This document shows positions 8,588-19,637 of a DNA stretch of 64,000 nucleotides, piece after piece. The position numbers and the translations under genes are program-made. The stretch spans positions 744,001 to 808,000 of the forward strand of contig NZ_JAOCQD020000003.1 in assembly GCF_025290835.2 (NCBI RefSeq), given 5' to 3'. The notes under the pieces are model-generated. The model was not told where the DNA came from. It saw only the letters and a program-made list of their open reading frames with translations, and made no database searches. Numbering within the stretch: the first letter of the stretch is position 1; each line of letters starts with the position of its first letter. This DNA comes from Aquabacterium sp. OR-4. GTDB lineage: Bacteria > Pseudomonadota > Gammaproteobacteria > Burkholderiales > Burkholderiaceae_C.

Positions 8588-9247
8588 TTAACCCGGGTTC
8601 AGGCGGCGGCGGATGCGCGACAGCGCGACATCGGTGATGCCCAGGTACGAGGCCAGGTGCCGCAGCGGCAGGCGCGACAGCCACTCGGGCCGCTGCGCGC
8701 ACAGCGCCTGGTAGCGCTGCGTGGCGGTGCATTGCAGAAACTGCTGCTCGCGCCGCATCTTGTCATCCAGCAGCGCGGCCAGGGTGCGGCGCTCGAGTGC
8801 CTGCCAGGCCGGCCAGCCCGGTGCCTCGGTGCAGGCCTGCTGCCAGGCGGCGGCCGGCACGGCCCACAGCTGCGTGGGCTCGACGGCCTCGATCCAGAAA
8901 TCCACCGCTTGCGTGGCCAGGGTTGGCGTCAGCGGCCACAGCAGCGCGCCATCGAGAAAGAAGTTCTTGTTCGAGGCCTGGCCCTGGCGGTCGAGGTAGT
9001 ACAGGCGCAGGCCGCCGCGGGCCACCCAGTACAGGCAGGTCCAGTGCTCGCCGGCGCGCAGCAGCGGGGTACCGGCGGCGCACTGGATCGGGCGCGCAGC
9101 GGCCGCCACGGCCTGGGGCGCCGCGGGCAGCTCACCCAGCAGGGTGTGCAGATGCTGCTGCAGCGGCGTGGCCAATGGGGTGGTCATTGGGGTGGCCAAT
9201 GGGGTGGTCAATGGTGTTGGACTGGGCGTGGGCACCGGCGCGGACAT
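8588..9247 (-). CDS. Crp/Fnr-family transcriptional regulator
   Basis: 219 residues: a cyclic-nucleotide-binding-type beta barrel (about 45-150) followed by a C-terminal helix-turn-helix (about 185-212, with L-R-H-L-A-S-Y-L-G-I-T-D-V-A-L-S-R-I-R-R). No N-terminal Cys cluster of the Fnr type is seen. The first 30 residues are a low-complexity T-P-L repeat encoded by tandem copies of a 12-bp unit near 9174-9215, so the true start may lie downstream. It sits 24 bp after the malG-like gene on the same strand but probably controls the DUF1772 gene rather than sugar transport. Confidence 0.82.
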   Translation of the reverse strand: MSAPVPTPSPTPLTTPLATPMTTPLATPLQQHLHTLLGELPAAPQAVAAAARPIQCAAGTPLLRAGEHWTCLYWVARGGLRLYYLDRQGQASNKNFFLDGALLWPLTPTLATQAVDFWIEAVEPTQLWAVPAAAWQQACTEAPGWPAWQALERRTLAALLDDKMRREQQFLQCTATQRYQALCAQRPEWLSRLPLRHLASYLGITDVALSRIRRRLNPG

Positions 9248-9271
9248 GCACCGATGCTGCCAGAGCCGCCA

Positions 9272-10162
9272 TCACGATTTGACGCCGCCGGCGGTGAGGC
9301 CGGCCACCAGCCAGCGCTGCATCAGCAGGAACATCAGCGTGAGCGGAATGCCGGCCAGCAGGGCGGTGGCGGCGAAGTCGCCCCACAGGTAGCGCTGGTT
9401 GAACAGGAACAGCCGCGAGCCCACCGCCAGCGTCAGCTGCTGTTCGTCGTGCAGCAGCACCGAGGCCAGCGGGTACTCGATCATCGCGCCCAGAAAGCCC
9501 AGCACGAACACCACCGCGATCACCGGCCGCGCCAGTGGCAGCAGCACCAGCACAAAGGCCTGCCAGCGGCTGGCGCCGTCCACCACGGCGGCTTCTTCCA
9601 GGTCTTCGGGCACGCTCTCGAAGTAGCCCTTGATCAGCCAGATGTGCTGGGCCACGCCGCCGCAGTAGGCCAGCACCAGGCTCCAGTGGCTATTGAGGCC
9701 CAGCCAGGGCAGCCACTCGCCCAGGCGGTCGAAGATGGCGTACACCGCCACCAGGGCCAGCACCGCCGGAAACATCTGCAGCAGCAGCATGCTGGTGAGC
9801 GTGAACTGCCGGCCGGCAAAACGCAGGCGGGCAAAGGCATAGGCCGCTGTCAGCGACAGCAGCAGCCCGGCCGTGGCGCTGGCCAGCGCCACCTTCAGCG
9901 AGTTGGCAATCCACTGCAGCACCGGAAACGGCGGCGGCACCAGGCGGCCCTGGGCGTCGAAGACCGGCAGGCCCAGCGCCAGGCGCCAGTGCTCGAAGCT
10001 GATCTCGCGCGGGATCAGGCTGCCGCCGGCAAAGTTGCCCGGCCGCAGCGAGATCGACACGATGCTCAGCAGCGGCGCCAGGCTCAGCGCGATGAACAGC
10101 AGCAGCGCCAGGTGCAGCGCCAGCAGGCGCCAGCGTTGCGAGGCCTTTTGAACCATGGGCAT
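9272..10162 (-). CDS. malG: MalG-type sugar ABC transporter permease
   Basis: 296 residues, six predicted membrane helices, and the binding-protein-dependent permease EAA loop ([10 protein letters not shown], about residue 190) that docks on the ATPase. Last gene of the GH35-malK-malE-malF-malG run, 33 bp after malF. MalG family members form the inner-membrane channel with MalF. The locus context (GH35, GH42, GH53) points to galacto-oligosaccharide rather than maltose transport, matching the role of GanG in the enterobacterial gan cluster. The substrate is inferred. Confidence 0.88.
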   Translation of the reverse strand: MPMVQKASQRWRLLALHLALLLFIALSLAPLLSIVSISLRPGNFAGGSLIPREISFEHWRLALGLPVFDAQGRLVPPPFPVLQWIANSLKVALASATAGLLLSLTAAYAFARLRFAGRQFTLTSMLLLQMFPAVLALVAVYAIFDRLGEWLPWLGLNSHWSLVLAYCGGVAQHIWLIKGYFESVPEDLEEAAVVDGASRWQAFVLVLLPLARPVIAVVFVLGFLGAMIEYPLASVLLHDEQQLTLAVGSRLFLFNQRYLWGDFAATALLAGIPLTLMFLLMQRWLVAGLTAGGVKS

Positions 10163-10195
10163 GCGGGGTTCTCCTGGAAGGGGCGCGCGGGCGGC

Positions 10196-11833
10196 TCAGC
10201 GGCGGGCGCCGAACAGGCGCAGGTTCACCACCGCCAGCAGCGCGACGATGGCAAACACCAGGGTGGAGATGGCGCAGGCCAGCGCGAAGTTCTGCCCGCC
10301 ATCGGAGAACGCGATGCGGTAGGTGTAGCTGGCCAGCAGGTCGGTGGCGCCCACCGGCACATCGGTGTCGAGGTAGTCGGGGGCGCCCTCGGTGAGCAGG
10401 GCGATCAGCGTGAGGTTGTTGAAGTTGGTCGCGAACGAGGCGATCAGCAGCGGCGCCATCGGCCGCGCCACCAGCGGCAGCGTGATGCGGCGCAGGTTGT
10501 CCAGCGGGCCGGCGCCGGCCATCGCCGAGGCTTCGTACAGGTCTTCGGGGATGGCCTTCAGCAGGCCCATGGCCAGGATCATCATGTACGGGTAGCCCAG
10601 CCAGGTGTTGACCACCAGCACCATGCTGCGGGCCAGCGTGGCGTCGCTGAACCAGCCCGGGCGGATGCCCAGCAGCAGGTCGAGCACCAGGTTGATCTCG
10701 CCCAGGTTCTCGTTGAACAGGCCGCGGAAGATCGGGATCGAGATGAAGGCCGGCACCGCATAGGGCAGGAACAGCGCCACGCGGTAGAAGGCCTTGCCGC
10801 GCAGCGCCTCCCAGTTCAGCGCCACCGCCAGCAGCAGGCCCAGGCCGAAGGTGAGCAGGGTGTTCAGCGCGGCGAAGGCCAGGGTCCAGGCGAACACGCG
10901 CGCAAAGGGCCCGAAAAAGCGTGCGTCGCCGAAGATGCGGCGGTAGTTGTCCAGGCCCACCGCGGTGCGAAAGCCCGGTTCGAGCGCGCGGCCTTCGGCG
11001 TCACGCCACTGGCCGGCGGCGTGGTCGGCCCGCACCGGGCGGCCATCGGTCAGGTCGCGCAGCGTGGCCGCGTCGATGCGCTGGTAGCGCGGCGACTGGT
11101 CGGACACCCGGTGCAGGCTGGCCAGGCGCCAGGCCAGGCCGTCGGGGCTGTGGAAGTCGAGCGCCTGCAGCGCCGGCAGGCGCGCCACCAGCTCGCGCGC
11201 GGTCAGTGCGCGGCCGCGGGCGGTGTCGTCGGGGCCGGCTTCGCGCAGCGCGATGCGCGGGCGTGCGGGCGGCGCGGCGGCCGCCAGGGCGGCGCCGGGC
11301 TGCGCGAGGGCACGGTCGGCGCCCTGGGCCGTGGCCTCGAAGGGGGCGCTGACCCAGGCGCGGCCATCGTCGCCGTGCAGCCAGGCCTGCAGCGGGGCGT
11401 CGGGCGCCGGGCCGGTGCGGTGCAGCGCGATGTCCATGCCCAGGCCGCGGCTGTCGGTGCGCTCGAGCAGCACGCGGGTGGCGCGGTCGAAGTCGAGCAG
11501 GTGCTGCGAGCTGTAGTTGGTCAGGCCGATGGCCACCGTGAAACCCATCGGCAGCACCACGAACACCAGCACCGCCAATACGCCGGGCAGCACGTAGCGC
11601 CAGGCCTGCAGGCGGCGCATGCACTGCACCATCAGCAGCAGGCCGGCGGCCAGCAGCAGGCCCAGGGCCCAGCCGGGCTGGCGCAGGCGCCACATCTGCT
11701 GGGCCAGGCCCAGCAGGCCCAGCACGGCGCTCAGGGCCAGTGCATGCAGCGCCAGTGCGCTCCAGCGGCTGGGGTCGGCCCAGTGGCCTCGGGGCGCCTG
11801 CCCGTTGGGCTGGCGCGCTTTGGCGGGCCTCAT
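10196..11833 (-). CDS. malF: MalF-type sugar ABC transporter permease with large periplasmic loop
   Basis: 545 residues. After three N-terminal helices comes a periplasmic insert of about 160 residues (about 130-290), equivalent to the MalF P2 loop that caps the binding protein. The channel domain then carries the EAA-type loop (Y-E-A-S-A-M-A-G-A-G). The ATG at 11833 overlaps the malE stop by 4 bp (ATGA), deciding the start and indicating translational coupling. The large P2-like loop is typical of proteobacterial MalF and its GanF relatives. Confidence 0.88.
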   Translation of the reverse strand: MRPAKARQPNGQAPRGHWADPSRWSALALHALALSAVLGLLGLAQQMWRLRQPGWALGLLLAAGLLLMVQCMRRLQAWRYVLPGVLAVLVFVVLPMGFTVAIGLTNYSSQHLLDFDRATRVLLERTDSRGLGMDIALHRTGPAPDAPLQAWLHGDDGRAWVSAPFEATAQGADRALAQPGAALAAAAPPARPRIALREAGPDDTARGRALTARELVARLPALQALDFHSPDGLAWRLASLHRVSDQSPRYQRIDAATLRDLTDGRPVRADHAAGQWRDAEGRALEPGFRTAVGLDNYRRIFGDARFFGPFARVFAWTLAFAALNTLLTFGLGLLLAVALNWEALRGKAFYRVALFLPYAVPAFISIPIFRGLFNENLGEINLVLDLLLGIRPGWFSDATLARSMVLVVNTWLGYPYMMILAMGLLKAIPEDLYEASAMAGAGPLDNLRRITLPLVARPMAPLLIASFATNFNNLTLIALLTEGAPDYLDTDVPVGATDLLASYTYRIAFSDGGQNFALACAISTLVFAIVALLAVVNLRLFGARR

Positions 11834-13025
11834 GCGGGGCCTCCACCGGCCACGCGGCGGGCGGCGCGGCCCAGCGCGTCGGTCACGGTCTCGCGGCCCT
11901 GGGTGACGCTTTGCACCGCGGCGTTCATGGCGCTCCAGTAGCGGCTCATCTCGGGGATGTTGGGCATGGGCTCGCCCACGCTGGCGGCGGCCATGGTGCC
12001 GCTGACCAGGGCGTCGCCGCTGCGCAGCTGCTCGGCCAGTGCCAGGTTGGCCGGCACGCCCAGCGGCACATGCGCATGCATGGCGCGCAGGCCGGCTTCG
12101 CTGATCAGCCAGTGCTCGATGAACTCGGCCGCCAGCACCGGCTGGCGGCTGGCGGTGGCGATCATCGCGCCCAGCACGCCCACCATCGGCCGGCCGGGCT
12201 GGCGCTGGATGCCGGGCAGCGGCGCCGCGGCCACGCGCAGGCCGCTGCGGCGCAGGTTGTTCCAGGCCCACGGGCCGTTGATGGTCATGGCCACGCGGCC
12301 TTCGTTCATGGCCGCTTCGCTTTCGGCATAGGTGGCCGTGCGGGGCACCAGGCCTTCGTCGACCAGGCGCTTGAGCAGGCCCAGGCCACGCTGCGAGCCG
12401 GCATGGGCGACGCCGTTGTCGGCGGCGTTCCAGCTGCCATCGGCGCGGCGGGCAAAGGCATAGCCGCCACCGGCCGAGACCAGGCCGTAGGCGTAGTAGA
12501 ACTCGTTGTAGGGCCACATGATGGCGCGGCGGCCGCTGCTGCGCAGGCGGCGGTCGATGGCGAACAGCTCATCCCACTGGCGTGGCGGCTCGGGCACCAG
12601 GTCGAGGTTGACCAGCAGGGCCACGCTCTCGATGGCGATGGGCCAGCCCCAGATGCGGCCGTTCAGCCGCCAGGCCGACCAGGCCAGCGGCGAGATCGCA
12701 TCCAGGGTGCGGCGTGCCGGGGCCACCGGCCGGATCAGGCCCGAGGCGGCCCAGCCGCCGGCGCGGTCATGGGGCCAGATCCAGATGTCGGGGCCCTTGC
12801 CGGCGGCCGAGGCCTGCTCGAACTTGGACACCGCGCCTTCCGGGTGATCCACCCGCACCGGCACGCCGGTGTGGCGGGTGAAGGCCTCGGCCATGCGGGC
12901 GATGCCCTCGTAACCCTTGTCGCCATTGATCCACACCACCAGCGGCGCTGGGGCCTGGGCGCGCAGGCCGGGGGCCAGGGCCAGGCCGCTGGCGGCCAGG
13001 CTGCCCTGCAGTGCCAGGCGGCGTT

Positions 13026-13029
<4 letters not shown>
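11830..13029 (-). CDS. malE: MalE-type periplasmic oligosaccharide-binding protein
   Basis: 399 residues with a signal peptide (about 1-25). It is unusually close to E. coli MalE along its length: W-I-N-G-D-K-G-Y at the mature N-terminus, H-D-R in the first lobe, T-I-N-G-P-W-A-W in the second, and M-P-N-I-P-E-M-S near the end. Residues equivalent to maltose contacts (Asp14, Lys15, Trp62, Asp65, Arg66, Glu111, Glu153, Tyr155, Trp230, Trp340 of mature E. coli MalE) all appear conserved by eye. The locus nevertheless suggests beta-1,4-galacto-oligosaccharides, as for GanE. The start overlaps the malK stop by 4 bp. Confidence 0.9.
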
Positions 13030-14200
<1,171 letters not shown>

Positions 14201-14201
<1 letters not shown>

Positions 14202-16654
14202 CAGGCGCTTTCGCTGGCGCTGGGCGCGGGCGCCAGCAGCCGCAGCTGGCGTTCGAGCGACAGGCTGGCCTGGGCGATGCCGGCGCCGGCGATGCGCGCG
14301 CCCGGCTCCAGAAACACCGGCAGCTGCGCATCCAGCGGCAGGATGCTGACTTCGATGCGCGGGCGGTGGCCCTGGCCCAGCCAGCGGTGCAGGCCGATGG
14401 TCCACGGCGAGCCGTCGCCGAAGCGGTCGTCCACCAGCACGCCGTCGACCCACAGGCGCGCCACGTCGCCATGCCACTGCAGCTGCAGCCAGGCGCGCTC
14501 GCCGGCGGCCGGCTGGCAGGCCAGGTCGTCGGGCAGCGGCAGCCGCCAGCGGCCGGCCTGGGCGTGGTGGGCTTCGTCGGGCACCAGGGGCACCGGGCCG
14601 TCGCGCCAGGCCACCGGCGGGCCCCAGCGCAGCGGCGCGGGCGCGCCGGGCGGCTGCAGGCAGGACGGGGTCAAGGCCCAGGGGCCGGCAGACGGATCGG
14701 CGGGCCAGTGGCGCACCGCCCAGCCGGCCTGGCCCGCTGGGTCGGCGCTCATGCCGGGCAGGGTGAGTTCGTCGGCCGGCCACACGGCCAGCTCGGCGGC
14801 CTGGTGGCCGGCGCGCAGCAGCACCGGGCCGTCGGCCGGCAGGCTGGCCAGCGGGTGGCTGCTGCGCAGCAAGCGGTCGCGGCCCTGCCAGTGCAGGTGC
14901 TGGCAGCGCTCGGCGTCGGCCTGGGGCAGCAGCAGCAGGCGGTGGCGGCGGCCAGCGGCATCGGTGGCGATCAGCAGGGCCGGCGCGGCCAGCGCGGGGG
15001 CATGGGCCAGCGTGCCGCCGGCGCAGGGCTCGGCGGCCAGCGGGCCGTGGTCGAGCGTGGCCAGGCCCTCGGCGTCGAGCACGATCTCCAGCGGCACGCC
15101 CGGCAGGGCCACCAGCACCAGCACCTCGCTGCCGTCGCTGTCTTGCCAGCGGGTGAAGGGTTGCAGCGTGGCGTGGCGCAGGCGCGCGGCGCCCAGGCGC
15201 AGGCCCAGCGGCCACACGAAGGCCATGCCGGGCTGCAGGTGCAGCGGCTGCTTCAGCGGCAGGCCCAGCGCGGTGCCGGCGTCGGTTTTCAGGCTCAGCC
15301 GCAGCGGCTCGCTGGGCGGCAGGGCATGGTGGCGCACATGGTGGTTGAAGAACAGGAAGCCGTGCAGATCGGCGCCCTGCGCCCCCAGTGCGCGCAAGGC
15401 CACGCGCGGCAGGCGGCGGTCGGCCGGATCGAACGGGCCGGTCTCGGGCAGCACCGCCGGCAGGGGCGCGAGCTGGTCGCCGAAGGCGGCGCACAGCTGG
15501 TGCAGCAGGCGCAGCCGGCCCCAGGCCGGCCGCACCTGGCCGTACTGGCCCAGCGGCGCCTGGAAGTCGTAACCCCATTGCGGCACGTCGTTGGGATAGC
15601 CGGTGGCCTGGGTCTCGTTCAGCGGCCCGGTGGGGCAGACCGGGTTGGTGCCGCCGTGGTACATGTAGTAGCCGTACAGGTTGGCGCCTGAGCCGATCTG
15701 CACCAGCGCGGTGGCGTAGGCATCGTCGGCGGTCACCACCGGGCGGCGGTGGTAGCTCTGGTGCATGCCGCCACCGGCCTCGGCCAGGCAGAAGGGGTAG
15801 CGCGCCGGGTCGATCAGGCCCTGGGCCGGCGTGCCGTCGACATTGCCCATTTCGCCGATCACCCGCCGGGTGTTGAACAGGAACACGCCCGACGGCGGCA
15901 GCGGCTCGCGCGAGCCCTGCCAGAAGCCGTCGGCATAGGCGCCCGAGACCGGCAGCACCTCGCGCGCCGGGATGTCGAGCGTGGGCCATCCGGTCACGGT
16001 GTACAGCGGCACGGTCAGGCCGGCCATCACGGCCAGGCGCTTGAGCTCGGCAATGTGCTCGGCGCCGCAGCCGGGGCCCTGGCTGCCGTATTCGTTCTCG
16101 ATCTGCAGGCCGATGACCGGGCCGCCGTCCTGCCACAGCAGGCCTTGCACCTGCCAGCCCACCTGGGTGTACAGCGACTGCACGCGGGCCAGATAGGCGG
16201 GGTCGTTGCAGCGCAGCGGGCCGCCGCCGGCCACCAGCCAGCGCGGAAAACCGCCATGCCGCACCTCGGCATGCACCCACGGCCCGGGGCGCAGGTAGAC
16301 CATCAGGCCGGCTTCGTGCGCCAGCTGCACAAAGCGGCGCAGGTCGCGCTGCCCATCCCACTGCCACTGGCCGGGCTGCGGCTCGTGGTGGTTCCAGATC
16401 ACGTAGCTGGCCACCACGGTCACGCCGCCGGCGCGCAGCTTGGCCAGCTCGAGCGGCCACTCGTCGGCCGGGCAGCGGCTGTAGTGAAACTCGCCCATGA
16501 TCGGCAGCCAGGGGCGGCCATCGAGCTCGAGGCCCTGGCTGTGCACGGCCAGGCTGCGCCCGGGGCGGCCATGGTGGCCCAGGTTGAGGAAGTCGCGCTC
16601 GGGCGGCTCGGCTTGGGCCGGCACACGCAGGGTCAGAGAAGAGAGAGGGCTCAA
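14201..16654 (-). CDS. GH35 beta-galactosidase
   Basis: 817 residues. Family GH35 hallmarks: F-H-Y-S-R near residue 56, I-W-N-H-H-E-P, R-P-G-P-W-V-H-A-E, the acid/base motif Q-I-E-N-E-Y-G (Glu188), and a probable nucleophile at Glu292 (C-L-A-E-A-G). No convincing signal peptide, so it is probably cytoplasmic. The start is a TTG at 16654: the frame is closed by a TAA only 12 bases upstream and no in-frame ATG occurs before the catalytic core. First gene of the ABC operon; a palindromic operator lies at 16667-16678 just upstream. Confidence 0.9.
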
Positions 16655-16666
16655 GAGCGGCTTGGA

Positions 16667-16678
16667 TTAAACGATTAA
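16667..16678. promoter_or_regulatory. LacI-family operator O1 (upstream of GH35 operon)
   Basis: TTAAACGATTAA, a palindrome with a central CG, in an otherwise GC-rich background. It matches two further copies (16862-16873 and 19504-19515) and sits just downstream of the predicted GH35 promoter, where a bound repressor would block transcription. The LacI gene at 23729 is the likely binder. Confidence 0.75.
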
Positions 16679-16687
16679 GTCTCGCAA

Positions 16688-16716
16688 ATTGCACTCCGCC
16701 GAGACCGGGCTGGCAA
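16688..16716 (-). promoter_or_regulatory. Predicted promoter of the GH35-malKEFG operon
   Basis: On the minus strand a -35 box TTGCCA (16711-16716) is separated by 17 bp from a -10 box TGCAAT (16688-16693). Initiation would fall about 10 bp before operator O1 and about 25 bp before the TTG start. Boxes were assigned by eye. Confidence 0.5.
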
Positions 16717-16826
16717 TCAGGGAAAGTCCCTGGGTGGGGCCAGACATTGTCGCATTCTCCTCGTACGACAGCGTCTGGCGCGGGCCAGTGCGCAGGCCGG
16801 GCCGGGCGCCGACGCGGGGGCATCGG

Positions 16827-16856
16827 TTGACAAGGCGGTTCGCGATTGCGTCCAAT
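16827..16856 (+). promoter_or_regulatory. Predicted promoter of GH42
   Basis: Perfect -35 box TTGACA (16827-16832), 18-bp spacer and -10-like TCCAAT (16851-16856). Initiation would fall at about 16863, inside operator O2, so LacI binding would occlude the start site. The predicted transcript leader before the first ATG is only about ten bases. Confidence 0.5.
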
Positions 16857-16861
16857 CCAAG

Positions 16862-16873
16862 TTAAGCGATTAA
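16862..16873. promoter_or_regulatory. LacI-family operator O2 (abuts the GH42 start)
   Basis: TTAAGCGATTAA, identical to O3 and one base different from O1. It ends directly against the ATG at 16874, so operator and translation start are contiguous. Confidence 0.78.
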
Positions 16874-19234
16874 ATGATGCACATGGACAAGCCTGAACCT
16901 CTGCCTGACACGGCCGCGCAACTGCCCGGGGCCCAACAGACCGGCGTGCAACCGACCGGCGTGCAACCGACCGGCGTGACTCAGCCCGGGGCCCCGCATC
17001 CCGGCGCCCAGCCGCCCGGTGCTCACCAGCCCGCCACCGAGGCCCCGCTTACCGCCCAGCCGGCCGCGCCGGGACTGGCGCCTGAAACGGCCTTGCCGCC
17101 CCTGTCGCTGGGCGTCTGCTACTACCCCGAGCAGTGGCCCGAATCGCGCTGGGCCGCCGATGCGCGCGCGATGCGCGAGCTGGGCCTGCAGACGGTGCGC
17201 ATTGCCGAGTTCGCCTGGTCGCGCATCGAGCCCGAGCCGGGCCGCTTTGACTGGGCCTGGCTCGACCGCGCGATCGACACGCTGGCCGCCGAGGGCCTGA
17301 AGGTGGTGCTGGGCACGCCCACCGCCGCCCCCCCGGCCTGGCTGGCGCTCGACCATGGCGATGTGCTGCCGCTCGACGCGCGCGGCCGCGCCAAGGGCTT
17401 TGGCTCGCGCCGGCACTACTGCTTCAGCAGCCCGTCGCTGCATGTCGCCACGCGGCGCGTGGTGGAGGCCATGGCGCGGCGCTACGGCGCGCACCCGGCG
17501 GTCATCGCCTGGCAGACCGACAACGAATACGGCTGCCACGACACCACGCTGAGCTACAGCCCGGCGGCGCTGGCGGCGTTCAGGCGCTGGCTGGCCGAGC
17601 GCTACGGCACGGTGGCGGCGCTCAACCAGGCCTGGGGCACGGCCTTCTGGGGCCTGCAGCTGCGCAGCTTTGACGATGTGGGCTTTCCGGTGGGCCTGCC
17701 GGCGCCCGCGCTGCCGGCGCACGAGATCGACTGGCGGCGCTTTGCCTCCGACGAGGTGCTGCGCTTCAACCGCCTGCAGACCGGGCTGCTGCGCCAGCAC
17801 GCGCCGGGCCGGCCGCTGCTGCACAACTTCATGGGCCTGTTTGCCGATTTCGACCACCATGCGATGGCCGACGATCTGGATGTGGCGGCCTGGGACAACT
17901 ACCCGCTGGGCCACACCGAGGTGGCGCCCTTTCTCGACGAGGACGAGCGCCTGCGCTGGGCGCGCACCGGCCATCCCGACCTGGCGGCCTTTCACCACGA
18001 CCTGTACCGCGGCATCGGCCGCGGCCGGATGTGGGTGATGGAGCAGCAGGCCGGCCCGGTGAACTGGGCGCCGTGGAACGCCCTGCCCCAGCCGGGCATG
18101 GTGCGCGCATGGACCTGGGAAGCCTTTGCCCACGGCGCCGAGCTGGTGTCGTACTTCCGCTGGCGGCAGCTGCCCTATGCGCAGGAGCAGCTGCACTCGG
18201 GCCTGCACCTGCCCGATGGCCGCCGCGACAGCGGTGCCGACGAGGCCGCGCAGGTGGCCAGCGAGCGCCACGCACTGCTCGCGGCACTGGCCGGCGAGGC
18301 CGGCCTTGCCCGCCCGGCCATGGCCGCGGCGCCCGGGGCCGCTGAAACCCGGGCCGCTGCCGCCGATGCCGCCGCTCAGGCCCTGGCCACGCAGCCGGCG
18401 CGCGTGGCCTTGCTGATCGACTACCCCTCGCTGTGGATGGCGCAGATCCAGCCGCACGGGGCCGACATGGCGCCGCTGGGCCTGCCTTTTGCCTACTACT
18501 CGGCGCTGCGCCAGCTGGGACTGGACATCGACCTGATCGGCCCGCAGACCGAGCTGTCGGGCTACGCGCTGGTGGTGGTGGCCGGCATGCTGCATGTGGA
18601 CGACGCACTGGCCGCGCGCTTGACCGCGGCCCAGGCCGTGGTGGTGCTGGGCCCACGCACCGCCAGCAAGACGGCGCACATGGCGATCAGCGATCCGCTG
18701 CCGCCCGGGCCGCTGGCGGCGGCGCTGCCGATGGCCCTGCGTGGCGTGGAATCGCTGCGCCCCGGACTGCGCGTGGCGCTGGTGCCTGGCGGCGCCGGTG
18801 GCGGTGGCGGCGGTGGCGGTGGCGGTGGCGGTGGCGGTGGCGAAGGCCAGGCCGCGTCCCATACCCGGCGCTGGCGCGACCTGCTCGAGCCGCAGCGCGA
18901 CACCCAGGTGCTCGACCGCCACGCCGATGGCTGGCCGGCCCGCCTGGCCCGCGGCCGCTGGCAGGCCCATGCCGGCGTGGTGGATGCGGCCACGCTGCAG
19001 CGCTGGCTGGCCGATGCCGCCCGCCAGGCCGGCCTGGCCCCCCAGGCCTTGACGGCCGGCGGCAGCGGCCTGCGCCTGCGCCGCCGCGGCCGCTGGCAGT
19101 TCGCGTTCAACCACGGCCCGGGCACGGCCAATGTGCCGGCCCCGCCCGATGCGGTGTTTGCGCTGGGTGGCCGCGCCCTGCCACCCGCCGGCGTGGCGGC
19201 CTGGCTGTTGCCGGAGCCGGCGTCCATGGCCTAG
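16874..19234 (+). CDS. GH42 beta-galactosidase
   Basis: 786 residues. The GH42 barrel begins near residue 75 ([10 protein letters not shown]); acid/base Glu218 lies in T-D-N-E-Y-G, and the nucleophile is Glu390 in [11 protein letters not shown]. The trimerisation and C-terminal beta domains follow. GH42 enzymes release galactose from beta-1,4-galacto-oligosaccharides in the cytoplasm (GanB in Dickeya). Two oddities: a repetitive Pro/Gly/Gln N-terminal extension of about 70 residues, and a run of 15 glycines (residues 642-656) coded by a GGTGGC hexamer repeat. Starts at 16874, 16877 and 16883 are all possible; none has a ribosome-binding site. Confidence 0.9.
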   Translation: MMHMDKPEPLPDTAAQLPGAQQTGVQPTGVQPTGVTQPGAPHPGAQPPGAHQPATEAPLTAQPAAPGLAPETALPPLSLGVCYYPEQWPESRWAADARAMRELGLQTVRIAEFAWSRIEPEPGRFDWAWLDRAIDTLAAEGLKVVLGTPTAAPPAWLALDHGDVLPLDARGRAKGFGSRRHYCFSSPSLHVATRRVVEAMARRYGAHPAVIAWQTDNEYGCHDTTLSYSPAALAAFRRWLAERYGTVAALNQAWGTAFWGLQLRSFDDVGFPVGLPAPALPAHEIDWRRFASDEVLRFNRLQTGLLRQHAPGRPLLHNFMGLFADFDHHAMADDLDVAAWDNYPLGHTEVAPFLDEDERLRWARTGHPDLAAFHHDLYRGIGRGRMWVMEQQAGPVNWAPWNALPQPGMVRAWTWEAFAHGAELVSYFRWRQLPYAQEQLHSGLHLPDGRRDSGADEAAQVASERHALLAALAGEAGLARPAMAAAPGAAETRAAAADAAAQALATQPARVALLIDYPSLWMAQIQPHGADMAPLGLPFAYYSALRQLGLDIDLIGPQTELSGYALVVVAGMLHVDDALAARLTAAQAVVVLGPRTASKTAHMAISDPLPPGPLAAALPMALRGVESLRPGLRVALVPGGAGGGGGGGGGGGGGGGEGQAASHTRRWRDLLEPQRDTQVLDRHADGWPARLARGRWQAHAGVVDAATLQRWLADAARQAGLAPQALTAGGSGLRLRRRGRWQFAFNHGPGTANVPAPPDAVFALGGRALPPAGVAAWLLPEPASMA
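18797..18841. repeat. GGTGGC hexamer microsatellite coding for poly-glycine
   Basis: Fifteen consecutive GGT/GGC codons, mostly alternating as the hexamer GGTGGC, inside the GH42 gene between its second and last domains. Gain or loss of hexamers would change linker length by two residues without shifting the frame. Confidence 0.85.
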
Positions 19235-19637
19235 CCACGGCGGCTGACTCGGCCGGCCTCGGCGGCTGCAAGGGCTGGCGCCAAGGCGGTTCGGGCCGGG
19301 TCCCGAAATGGCCTGGACTGGGCTTGGATCGGGCCCGAACAAGGCCCGGACAAAGCTCGGACAAGGCCCCGGTGAGTGCCCCGGTCAGTGCCTCAAGAGA
19401 GCGCTCGATCCGGCCGCGCCGGCCGCCTGTTGGGCGCCAGCGCCACACAGCCGGGTATGCCCCGATACGCAAGCACCGCCACAGGCCAACAATGCGCAAA
19501 AGCTTAAGCGATTAAGCCGCGCCAAAAATCAAACCGATACCCAAGGATTGCAGGTGCAGCCTGCAACAAGGCGATTCATCCGGCTGCCGCTGGATGAATC
19601 GTTTGACCCGTTCGACCACGACCCCACGGAGACCCGC
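19235..19637. other. Intergenic leader of the TonB receptor gene
   Basis: A 403-bp stretch without a credible gene. It holds three imperfect copies of an 11-bp unit (19337-19369, consensus GGACAAGGCCC), then the operator O3, then about 120 bp of leader before the receptor ATG with a GGAG element just upstream. An open frame runs in from 19308 but lacks a sensible protein before the signal peptide. Confidence 0.7.
19504..19515. promoter_or_regulatory. LacI-family operator O3 (upstream of TonB receptor)
   Basis: TTAAGCGATTAA, identical to O2, flanked by C and G so the palindrome is 14 bp. A possible -10 element AACAAT lies at 19488-19493, again placing the operator at the transcription start. 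It ties the receptor to the GH42/GH35 regulon. Confidence 0.75.

Noticed and set aside
8543-11941. A 1132-codon open frame on the plus strand opposite the Crp-like and malG/malF genes
   Set aside because: Composition is low-complexity Gln/His/Arg/Gly typical of antisense shadows in high-GC DNA; the minus-strand proteins match known families throughout.
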